DNA from: Nocardioides litoris | Lineage (GTDB): Bacteria; Actinomycetota; Actinomycetes; Propionibacteriales; Nocardioidaceae | Assembly: GCF_006346315.1 (NCBI RefSeq) | Contig: NZ_VDMR01000001.1 | Span: 496,001-560,000 of the forward strand | Length of the DNA stretch: 64,000 nt | Direction: 5' to 3' | Part shown: piece by piece, positions 50,013 to 58,461 of the stretch | How positions within the stretch are numbered: the first letter of the stretch is position 1 | Layout: every line of letters begins with the position of its first letter | The notes under the pieces: model-generated | Told to the model about the DNA's origin: nothing | Database searches by the model: none | Seen by the model: the letters and a program-made list of their open reading frames with translations, nothing else | Position numbers and translations under genes: made by a program

Positions 50013-53000
50013 GTGACCGTCACGGCGAGCATCCGTCGTCACCGCGTCGCCCTCGCCTCCCACCTGGCTGTGCTGGTGGCGGTTGCCGGGATCGTCGTCG
50101 TGGCCACCCAGGCCGACGGCTACCGCAAGCACGACGCCCAGCTCAACGACGGCGGCATCTGGGTCACCAACGGCCGCGACGGCTTCCACGGCCGCATCAA
50201 CAAGCCCATCGCCCAGCTCGACGGCGTCGCCTTCACCGAGCAGGACACCCAGCTCGACGTCGTCCAGGACGGCGCTGCGGTGCTCGGCGTCGACGTCTCC
50301 GCCGGCTCCATCGCGGTCATCGACCCCGCCACGGTCTCCCTGCCCGACGGCGCGACGGCCACCCTGCCGGCCGCGGCCCAGGTGCAGCTCGCCGGCGGCA
50401 CCGCCGCGGTCCTCGACCCCGCCGAGGGCACCCTGTGGACCCAGCGTGTCGACACCCGGCTCGGCGTGCCCCCGGTCGAGGCGCTCGACGCCGAGTCCGA
50501 CCCGTACGCCGAGACGGCGGCCGAGGCGTCGCTGGCGGTCGCGCAGTCCGGCGAGGTCCTCGTGGCCACGGCCTCCGACGACACCCTGCGGCGCTGGCCC
50601 GTCGCCGGCACCGGGCTGGGCGCACCGACCAGCGAGCCCCTCGGGGCCGACCTCGGTCCCGGCACCACCGTCACCGCGGTCGGCGACCGTGCCGTCGTGC
50701 TCGACGGCGAGTCCGGGTCGCTGCAGGTGGTCGGGGGTGCCGATGCCGACCTGCCCCCCGGCTCGCGGCTGCAGGCCCCCGGTCCCGCCGCCGACGACGT
50801 CCTCGTGGGCACCGGTGACGGCCTGGTCGCGGTCGACCTGGCCACCGGCGAGGTCCGCGAGCTGGCCGGTGACGTCGCCGGGCGGCCGGCCGAGCCGGTC
50901 CGCCTCGGCGCCTGTGCGTACGGCGCGTGGTCGGGCGGGTCCGCCGGCGCGGTCGCCACGGCCTGCGACGGCGCGCAGGCCCGCACCTCGCCGCTGGGCG
51001 CCGAGACCAGCGACCTGGTCTTCCGGGTCAACCGCGGCGAGATCGTGCTCAACGACCGGACCTCCGGCGCCGTGTGGGACATCGAGTCCGACCAGCCGAC
51101 CCGGCTCGACAACTGGGACGCCTTCCAGCTCGAGCCGTCGAAGAAGGACGACGAGAACGAGAACGAGAACGACGACCAGGGCGACCGCCGACCTCCGCAG
51201 GCCAAGGACGACGACCTCGGCGCCCGAGTCGGCCGCACGACGGTGCTCCACCCGCTCGACAACGACACCGCTCCTGCCGGGCGGCTGCTGGCGATCTCCT
51301 CGGTCGACGCCGGCGACGCCGACGTCACCATCAGCCCCGACGGCCAGAGCGTGCAGCTCACCCTGGCCCGCGACGCCGGACCGACGACCTTCGACTACAC
51401 CATCAACGACGGCCGCTCGGGGCTCAGCGACACCGCGACGGTGCGGGTCACGCCGCGCGGGGACGACGAGAACGCCCAGCCCCAGCTACGTCCGGGCTTC
51501 GAGCCCCGCACCTGGCAGGTGCCCTCCGGAGGCACGCTCGACGTGCCCGTGCTGCCCGACTGGCGCGACAAGGACGACGGCGACCCGCTCGCGCTCGACT
51601 CGGCCACCGTCACCGGCGGCGAGCGCACGGGAGCGGTCGCCCGCACGACCGCCGCGGGCCGGGTCCGCTTCACCGCACCGACCCGCAGCGGGGTCGTGGT
51701 GGTCCGCTACGCCGTCACCGACGGCATCGGGGAGCCGGTGCCCGCCGAGCTGGAGATCCAGGTGCAGGACCTCCAGGACCGTCGGGCGTACGCCGGCGTG
51801 GCCGAGCCCGACGTCGTGGCGGGCGAGGCCGGCAAGACGCTGACCATCCGGCCGCTGGCCAACGACCTGCCGGGCTCCGACCCGGTCAACCCGACCGCGG
51901 TGGCCGAGCTCGCCGGCAAGGTCGCCCAGGTCGGGGGCGCCGAGGTCCGCACCGACATGGTCGACGGCACGATCAGCTTCACCGCTGACCAGCCGCGCAC
52001 CTACTTCCTCGACTACGACCTGCGCTACGGCAACGCGCCCTTCGCCGACGGCCGGATCCGCGTCGACGTCAAGGCCCCCGACAACCCGCCCGACGCGCCG
52101 GTGGCCATGCCCGACAGCCTGGTGCTCTACGGCCAGGCGGCGAGCCTGGTCGACGTGGTGGCCAACGACATCGACCCCACCGGCGGCATCCTCGTCGTCC
52201 AGGACGTCGCGGCCGACCGGCCCGACGACCTCGACGTGGCCGTCGTCGAGGGGCGCTGGCTGCGCATCTCGGCCCGCGGCGGCGAGCTGCCGCCGACGCC
52301 GCAGCTGGTGCGCTACTCCATCAGCAACGGCGCACGGTCCGGGGTCAAGGGCCAGGTGTCGGTCGCCTGGCGACCGCCCCCGGCCGACAACACGCCCGTC
52401 ACCGAGGACGACAAGGTCGTCGTCCGGGCCGGCGGGGTGGTCTCGGTCCCGGTGCTGGACAACGACTTCAGCCCCGCCGGCGACGAGCTCGACCTGGTCT
52501 CCCAGCTGCCCGAGGAGCCGGCGGGCGTGCTGCCCGTGCGCCAGCCGGGCAACGAGACGGGGGTCGAGACCGGCCGGGCGTTCGTGACCGACCGGTTCGT
52601 CCGCTACGTCGCTCCCGAGGAGGTCGAGGACGCCGAGACCTTCACCGTGCGCTACCTCGCCACCAACGCCGCCGGCGACCGGGCACCCGGCACGCTCGAG
52701 GTGCAGGTCGTCCCGGGCGCGCGGCGCAACGAGCCGCCGGCGCCCCCGGTGCTCGAGGGCCGGGCGGTCGCCGGCGACACCATCAAGCTGCGGGTCCCGG
52801 GGGCCGGCGTCGACCCCGACGGCGACCCGGTGACCCTGACCGGCATCGACTCCGCGCCCGGGCTCGGCCGGGTCCTGCGGTACGGCGCCACCTCGCTCGT
52901 CTACCAGGCCTACCCCGGCAGCGTCGGCACCGACGAGTTCGGCTACACCGTGACCGACGGCCGGGGCGGCACCGCGTCGGGCAGCGTCCGGGTCGCCGTC

Positions 53001-56000
53001 ACCGCCCCGGGCACGCCCCAGCCGCCCCTGGCGGTGCCCGACACCCTCACCACCGAGCCCGGTCGGCTCGCCCGCATCGACGTGCTGGCCAACGACCACG
53101 TGGCCGCGGGCGACCGGGTCACCGTCGAGCTCGTCGGCGACCCGCCGGGCGCCCGCCTGGAGTCCCCGCAGGGTCCGCTGCTCGTGGAGGTCCCCGAGGC
53201 CGCCGACGGCGAGGCCCCCCGCGACGTGGAGGTCGTCTACACCGTCGGCAACGGCATCGACTCCTCACGCTCGACGGCGACGGTGCGCACGGCCCGGCCG
53301 TTCAACAACCCCCCGGTCGTCTTCGACGCCTTCGGCACCCCGGCGGTCGCGACGGCGGGCGACCAGGGCGGCCAGGGCGACGTCGACGGCACCGGCGACG
53401 GCGCCACGGTCACCGTCGACGTGCTCGAGACCGCCTACGACCCCGACGGCGACGACGGGGCCGTGCGGGTGACCGAGGTCCTGGCGCCGGCCGGCGTCCA
53501 GGTGGGCCTGGCGGGCTCGGAGGTCACCGTCACCCGCGGCGACGAGCCGCTGGTGGTGCCGTTCCGGGTCGAAGACGCCGGCGGCGGCTCGGCCACCGCC
53601 TCGGTCTACGTCCCCCCGCGCGCCGGCGGCGCGCCGTACGTCGTGCCGGGCGCGGTGGTGCAGGTCGACCCCGGCGCGACCACCGCCCTCGACCTCGCCG
53701 ACTACGTCGTCGACCCGTCGGGCGGCCCGGTGCAGTTCACCCTGCGCGACCGCATCTCGGGCTCCCCGGCGGCCTCGGTGCAGCCGCGGGTCACGGGGGA
53801 GGGGCGCTTCGAGGTCAGCGCGGCCGACCGCTACCAGGGCCCGGGCGCTGTCGTCTTCGAGGTCACCACCGGCACCTCGGTCGACGACCCCGACGGGGTC
53901 GAGGCCACGCTGTCGGTCCCGGTCCAGGTGGGGGCCGACGACCCGATCCTGCGCTGCCCCGACGAGCCGGTGCGCATCGCCCAGGACCGTGACCTGGCCC
54001 TCGACATCGCCTCGCTGTGCCACGTGTGGACCCCCGACCCGGAGGCCGCGGCCGAGCTGTCCTTCGACGCCGACTGGGAGAGCTCGGTCGACGGACTGGT
54101 CATCGTCGACCCGTCCGGCCCGACCATCGAGGTCAACGCCGACGGCGCGACCGCCCCCGGCAGCCGAGCGGTGCTCCTGGTGCGCGCCGGCGACGGGGAG
54201 CCCGGTCGGATCGAGGTCCTCGTCGAGAAGTCTCCGCCGCCGTCCCTGGTGCCCATCCGGCTGGCCGACATGCGCGCGGGGCAGGAGCGCACCATCGACC
54301 TGGCCACCTACCTGCGGCCGGGAGTGCGCAACCCCCAGCCCACCGTGGTCTCGGTCGAGCCCCGCACCGAGCTCGACGTCGCGGCGACGTACGACGGCTC
54401 GGTCGTCACCCTGCGCACCGGACCGCAGGTGGACGGCCGGGCGGAGTTCGAGGTCGTGATGAGCGACGTCGCAGGGTCTGCGGGGGCCGAGCGGCAGGCC
54501 CGGGGGCGGCTGGTCCTCGACGTCCTCGACCGGCCCGACACCCCGACGGCCCCGGTGCCCGGCAACGCCGTGCGCGACCAGGAGGTGGCGCTCTCGTGGC
54601 GGGCGCCCCCGGCCAACGGCGCCCCGATCGACCGCTTCCAGGTGCGCGGCGGCGGCGAGGTGCGCGAGTGCGGGAGCACCCGCTGCGAGGTCGGCGGCCT
54701 GGTCAACGGGCGTGACTACCGCTTCGAGGTCCGCGCCCACAACGCCGTCGGGTGGTCCGAGTGGAGCCCCCCGTCGGCCGTGGCGACGCCCGACGCCCGA
54801 CCCGACCGGGTCGGCACGGTCGTGCTGGCCGAGCGCGGCGACACCTTCCTCAAGCTGAGCTGGGCCCCGCCCGCCAACCAGACCTCGGCCATCAAGCAGT
54901 ACGTCGTGTCCTGGCAGGACGGCGGGAGCGCGGTCACGCGGCGGCCCGAGGTCACCGCGAGCGGCCTCGACAACAACCGCGCCTACACCTTCACCGTGTA
55001 CGCCGTGAACCAGACCTTCACCGGCGAGCGGCGCACCTCGGGAGCGTTCCAGTCCATCGGCGTCCCGGCCACGCCCGACCAGCCGACGATCACCGAGGCC
55101 CGGGCCAGCAGCGACGAGACCGTGGTGACGGTGTCGTGGCCACCCGTCGACCCGCCCAACGGCCCCGGACCCGTCCGCTACACCGTGCTGCGCGACGGGC
55201 AGCCGCTCCCGGCCTGCACCGACATCGTCGCCACCCGGTGCGACAACGGCGGCATCCAGTACGACGGCCGCACGTACTCCTACACCGTGCGGGCGACCAA
55301 CGAGGGCGGCCGCGGCCTCACCTCGGGCGTCAGCCGGGCCGCGACCTTCCAGGCCGTGGGCGAGCCCGAGCCGTGGGACGACTGGTCGATCGCCCCCACC
55401 GGGGCCAACAACGCCGGCACGGCGTCGTACACCGTGCCGGACTCCAACGGCGCCCGCTCGCTGGTGCGGCTCTACCGCGACGGGAGCGAGGTCAGCGCCG
55501 CCGACGCCACCGGGCAGCGCACGACGGCGGTGCAGACGCAGGACAACAACGGACCGCACACCTTCCAGCTCGAGGTCTGCAACGAGGCCGGGGCGTGCGT
55601 GCGCTCGGCCGAGAAGGTCCTGCAGACCTACGGGCCGCTGGCGCGCCAGCACATCATCAACATGACCCCCGAGGTGGACGGTCGACGCGTGCGCTGGTCG
55701 GTCACCGTCGACACCAACGGCGACCCGGCGACCCTGCGCGTCGAACGGGTCCAGAGCAACGCCACCGCCAGCCTCTCGGTCGACATGAGCATCAACGCGG
55801 TGGACACCTACAGCTTCACCACCGGCTGGAACGACATCGGCTACCGCAACACCGAGGAGCTGCGGCTGCGCCTGTTCGACCGTTCCCCCGACCGGGGACC
55901 GGCCGAGCGGCAGGCCAGCTCGCCGCAGACCGCGGACCCGCCACCGCCGACGGTCACCATCGCCCAGGGACCCAAGTGCTCCGGCGCGGGCGGCGGCACC

Positions 56001-56270
56001 GAGAACTGCACCGGGGGCGAGGTCTGCGTCAACCGGTCCTGCGCCCGCATCCAGTTCTCCAGCGAGAACTGGGCCTTCAACCCGATGTTCTGCGACCTGG
56101 TCGACACGCGCAGCGGCGAGTACCTCAGCGACCGCCAGATCGCCACCAACCGCACCGTGTCCCCGGGCCCCTACTACGGCTACCCCGGGCAGACCGTGCA
56201 GGCCCGGTGCGGCGACTCCTCCGGGCGGATCCTGGCGGAGAGCAACCGCCTGGTCTGGCCCAACAACTGA
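50013..56270 (+). CDS. Giant membrane-anchored Ig-like / fibronectin III protein
   Basis: 2085 residues from GTG 50013. One membrane helix (HLAVLVAVAGIVVVAT, about 15-31) with a short basic cytoplasmic head; the rest is external. Residues 35-365 look like a beta-propeller (repeated VxVDxxTGxxxxL units). An acidic linker (DENENENDDQGDRRPP) follows near 390. From 400 to about 1500 there are many bacterial Ig-like/cadherin-like repeats (each with VLANDxxPxG-type openings). Three fibronectin type III domains lie at about 1505-1590, 1595-1685 and 1690-1785. The Cys-rich end has CTGGEVC and about eight Cys residues. Operon with MoxR, DUF58 and the transglutaminase-fold gene, as in the PFNA cluster. 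Confidence 0.85.
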   Translation: MTVTASIRRHRVALASHLAVLVAVAGIVVVATQADGYRKHDAQLNDGGIWVTNGRDGFHGRINKPIAQLDGVAFTEQDTQLDVVQDGAAVLGVDVSAGSIAVIDPATVSLPDGATATLPAAAQVQLAGGTAAVLDPAEGTLWTQRVDTRLGVPPVEALDAESDPYAETAAEASLAVAQSGEVLVATASDDTLRRWPVAGTGLGAPTSEPLGADLGPGTTVTAVGDRAVVLDGESGSLQVVGGADADLPPGSRLQAPGPAADDVLVGTGDGLVAVDLATGEVRELAGDVAGRPAEPVRLGACAYGAWSGGSAGAVATACDGAQARTSPLGAETSDLVFRVNRGEIVLNDRTSGAVWDIESDQPTRLDNWDAFQLEPSKKDDENENENDDQGDRRPPQAKDDDLGARVGRTTVLHPLDNDTAPAGRLLAISSVDAGDADVTISPDGQSVQLTLARDAGPTTFDYTINDGRSGLSDTATVRVTPRGDDENAQPQLRPGFEPRTWQVPSGGTLDVPVLPDWRDKDDGDPLALDSATVTGGERTGAVARTTAAGRVRFTAPTRSGVVVVRYAVTDGIGEPVPAELEIQVQDLQDRRAYAGVAEPDVVAGEAGKTLTIRPLANDLPGSDPVNPTAVAELAGKVAQVGGAEVRTDMVDGTISFTADQPRTYFLDYDLRYGNAPFADGRIRVDVKAPDNPPDAPVAMPDSLVLYGQAASLVDVVANDIDPTGGILVVQDVAADRPDDLDVAVVEGRWLRISARGGELPPTPQLVRYSISNGARSGVKGQVSVAWRPPPADNTPVTEDDKVVVRAGGVVSVPVLDNDFSPAGDELDLVSQLPEEPAGVLPVRQPGNETGVETGRAFVTDRFVRYVAPEEVEDAETFTVRYLATNAAGDRAPGTLEVQVVPGARRNEPPAPPVLEGRAVAGDTIKLRVPGAGVDPDGDPVTLTGIDSAPGLGRVLRYGATSLVYQAYPGSVGTDEFGYTVTDGRGGTASGSVRVAVTAPGTPQPPLAVPDTLTTEPGRLARIDVLANDHVAAGDRVTVELVGDPPGARLESPQGPLLVEVPEAADGEAPRDVEVVYTVGNGIDSSRSTATVRTARPFNNPPVVFDAFGTPAVATAGDQGGQGDVDGTGDGATVTVDVLETAYDPDGDDGAVRVTEVLAPAGVQVGLAGSEVTVTRGDEPLVVPFRVEDAGGGSATASVYVPPRAGGAPYVVPGAVVQVDPGATTALDLADYVVDPSGGPVQFTLRDRISGSPAASVQPRVTGEGRFEVSAADRYQGPGAVVFEVTTGTSVDDPDGVEATLSVPVQVGADDPILRCPDEPVRIAQDRDLALDIASLCHVWTPDPEAAAELSFDADWESSVDGLVIVDPSGPTIEVNADGATAPGSRAVLLVRAGDGEPGRIEVLVEKSPPPSLVPIRLADMRAGQERTIDLATYLRPGVRNPQPTVVSVEPRTELDVAATYDGSVVTLRTGPQVDGRAEFEVVMSDVAGSAGAERQARGRLVLDVLDRPDTPTAPVPGNAVRDQEVALSWRAPPANGAPIDRFQVRGGGEVRECGSTRCEVGGLVNGRDYRFEVRAHNAVGWSEWSPPSAVATPDARPDRVGTVVLAERGDTFLKLSWAPPANQTSAIKQYVVSWQDGGSAVTRRPEVTASGLDNNRAYTFTVYAVNQTFTGERRTSGAFQSIGVPATPDQPTITEARASSDETVVTVSWPPVDPPNGPGPVRYTVLRDGQPLPACTDIVATRCDNGGIQYDGRTYSYTVRATNEGGRGLTSGVSRAATFQAVGEPEPWDDWSIAPTGANNAGTASYTVPDSNGARSLVRLYRDGSEVSAADATGQRTTAVQTQDNNGPHTFQLEVCNEAGACVRSAEKVLQTYGPLARQHIINMTPEVDGRRVRWSVTVDTNGDPATLRVERVQSNATASLSVDMSINAVDTYSFTTGWNDIGYRNTEELRLRLFDRSPDRGPAERQASSPQTADPPPPTVTIAQGPKCSGAGGGTENCTGGEVCVNRSCARIQFSSENWAFNPMFCDLVDTRSGEYLSDRQIATNRTVSPGPYYGYPGQTVQARCGDSSGRILAESNRLVWPNN

Positions 56271-56305
56271 CCCCGACGCCGCACCGACCCCACGAAAGCG
56301 ACCCC

Positions 56306-57277
56306 GTGACGATCTCCCACGACCAGGCGGCCTGGTTCGCCCAGACCTTCGAGCAGCTGACCGCCAACATCGAGAAGGCGGTGCTCGGCAAGCGCCACGT
56401 CGTGCGCCTGGCCCTGACCTGCCTGCTCTCCGAGGGCCACATGCTGCTGGAGGACTTCCCGGGCACCGGCAAGACGATGCTGGCCCGGGCCCTGGCCAAC
56501 ACCGTGCAGGGCAGCCACGCCCGCATCCAGTTCACGCCCGACCTGCTGCCCTCCGACGTCACCGGCGTGACCGTCTACGACCAGCACCAGGGGTCCTTCG
56601 AGTTCCACCCCGGCCCGATCTTCCACACCATCGTGCTGGCCGACGAGATCAACCGCGCCTCGCCCAAGACCCAGTCGGCGCTGCTGGAGGTCATGGAGGA
56701 GGGCCGGGTCACCGTCGACGGCCGTCCGCACGAGGTCGGCCGGCCGTTCATGGTCATCGCCACCCAGAACCCCATCGAGCAGGCCGGCACCTACCGGCTG
56801 CCCGAGGCCCAGCTCGACCGGTTCCTGATGAAGAGCTCCGTCGGCTACCCCGACAAGGCCGCCACGGTCGAGCTCCTCGTCAACGCCAAGGTGCGCGACC
56901 GCGCCTCGCTGGTCACGCCGGTCATCACCGCCCAGACCATCGCCCAGATGAGCGGCCTGGCCGACGAGGTGTACGTCGACCCGGCCGTCATCGGCTACGT
57001 CGCCGAGCTGGCCGAGGAGTCGCGGCGCCAGCCCCACGTCAAGCTCGGCCTGTCTGCCCGGGGCTGCCTGGCCTTCATCCGGGTCGCCAAGACCTGGGCG
57101 GCGGCCGAGGGCCGCGACCACGTCGTCCCCGACGACGTCCGGGTGCTGGCCGAGCCGGTGCTGTGCCACCGGCTGCTGCTCGACGCCGAGGCCCAGTTCA
57201 CCGGCGTCACCGTCGACGCCGTCATCGCCCGTCTGCTCGACGTCGTGGCACCCCCGACCGACCGGCAGCCGGTGTGA
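56306..57277 (+). CDS. MoxR-family AAA+ ATPase, paralogue B
   Basis: 323 residues from GTG 56306. Walker A EDFPGTGKT (49-57), Walker B VLADEINRAS (110-119), sensor ATQNPIEQAGTYRLPEAQLDRF and C-terminal lid are intact. It lacks the Pro-rich head of paralogue A. It lies 35 bases after the giant gene and overlaps the DUF58 gene by 4 bases. Expected to act as a chaperone ATPase with the DUF58 protein on a client in this operon, perhaps the giant protein or the transglutaminase-fold membrane protein. Confidence 0.93.
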   Translation: MTISHDQAAWFAQTFEQLTANIEKAVLGKRHVVRLALTCLLSEGHMLLEDFPGTGKTMLARALANTVQGSHARIQFTPDLLPSDVTGVTVYDQHQGSFEFHPGPIFHTIVLADEINRASPKTQSALLEVMEEGRVTVDGRPHEVGRPFMVIATQNPIEQAGTYRLPEAQLDRFLMKSSVGYPDKAATVELLVNAKVRDRASLVTPVITAQTIAQMSGLADEVYVDPAVIGYVAELAEESRRQPHVKLGLSARGCLAFIRVAKTWAAAEGRDHVVPDDVRVLAEPVLCHRLLLDAEAQFTGVTVDAVIARLLDVVAPPTDRQPV

Positions 57278-58461
57278 GGGCGCGCGCCGCGGCCTGGGCG
57301 GGGGTGGCCCGCCCCCTGGGCCGCCTCCTGCTCGGTCTCGGCGTGCTCGCCCTGCTCGCCTCGAGCGTCCTGCACTGGCGCGAGCTGGTGGTGCTCGGCA
57401 CGACCTGCCTGCTCGTCGTCCTGCTCTGCCTGCCGTTCCTGCTCGGCCGCACCCGGGTCAGCGTCGCCGTGCACCTCGAGCCGTCGCGCGTGGTCGCGGG
57501 CGGGTCGGTGGCCGGGGGCGTCGAGGTGGTCAACACCTCCGGCCGCCGGATGCTCCCCACGCTGCTCGAGGTGCCCGTCGGCGCCTCGGCCCACCGCTAC
57601 GCGGTGCCCACCCTGGCCGCCGACGCCCGCCACGACGAGACGTTCACGGTCCGCACCGAGCGGCGGGGCGTCATCGGGGTGGGCCCGGCCCTGACCCGCC
57701 GCGGCGACCCGTTGGGCGCGTTCTCGCGCGACTCGGTCTGGGCGGCGCGCCAGGAGATCCTGGTGCGCCCGCCGCTGACCCCGCTCGGGGCGATGGGCGC
57801 CGGCCTGCTGCGCGACCTCGAGGGCGTCTCGACCGACGCGATCTCCCAGAGCGACCTCGCCTTCCACGCGCTGCGCGAGTACGTCCCCGGCGACGACCTG
57901 CGCCACGTGCACTGGCGGTCCTCGGCCAAGGCGATGGCCGCCTCGGGCGACGCCCAGCTGCTGGTGCGCCAGTACCTCGACACCCGGCGCAGCCACGCCA
58001 CCGTCGTCGTCGACGACCGGGTCCGGGCGTGGGCCGACGAGGACGACTTCGAGACCGCGATGTCGGTGGCGGCCTCGATCCTGGTCCGCGCCGTCACCGA
58101 CGACTTCGAGACCACCTTCGTGTGCGGCGGCACGACGTCCAGCGGGGGCGACGGCAACCTCGCCCTCGACGCCGTGTGCCGGGCCACCGCCGGCACGACC
58201 GGGCTGGTCGCGGCCGCCCGCCACGCCGTCGACCTCGCCCCCGACACCAGCCTGCTCTTCCTGCTCACCGGCGGTCCGGCCGACGGCGGCCTCGAGGACG
58301 TGCTGCGGGCCGCGGCCATCTTCCCGCCCGAGGTGCGTCGCCTGGCCCTGCTCGTCACCGGCGGCGCCGACCCCGGGGTCAGCGACGTCGGAGGCCTGAG
58401 CGTGCTGCGCCTCGGCGCCAAGGACGAGCTCGGCGCCCTGCTGCGCTGGAGCGTCTCGTGA
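57274..58461 (+). CDS. DUF58 protein, paralogue B
   Basis: 395 residues from GTG 57274. Two membrane helices (10-55) precede a beta domain with VNTSGRRMLPTLLEV and the DUF58 signature REYVPGDDLRHVHWRSSAK at about 208-226. The vWA-like part has TVVVDDRVRAWADEDD instead of a D-x-S-x-S MIDAS, so metal binding of the vWA type is doubtful; paralogue A has a D-T-S. Coupled by 4-base overlaps to both neighbours. Confidence 0.87.
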   Translation: MRARAAAWAGVARPLGRLLLGLGVLALLASSVLHWRELVVLGTTCLLVVLLCLPFLLGRTRVSVAVHLEPSRVVAGGSVAGGVEVVNTSGRRMLPTLLEVPVGASAHRYAVPTLAADARHDETFTVRTERRGVIGVGPALTRRGDPLGAFSRDSVWAARQEILVRPPLTPLGAMGAGLLRDLEGVSTDAISQSDLAFHALREYVPGDDLRHVHWRSSAKAMAASGDAQLLVRQYLDTRRSHATVVVDDRVRAWADEDDFETAMSVAASILVRAVTDDFETTFVCGGTTSSGGDGNLALDAVCRATAGTTGLVAAARHAVDLAPDTSLLFLLTGGPADGGLEDVLRAAAIFPPEVRRLALLVTGGADPGVSDVGGLSVLRLGAKDELGALLRWSVS

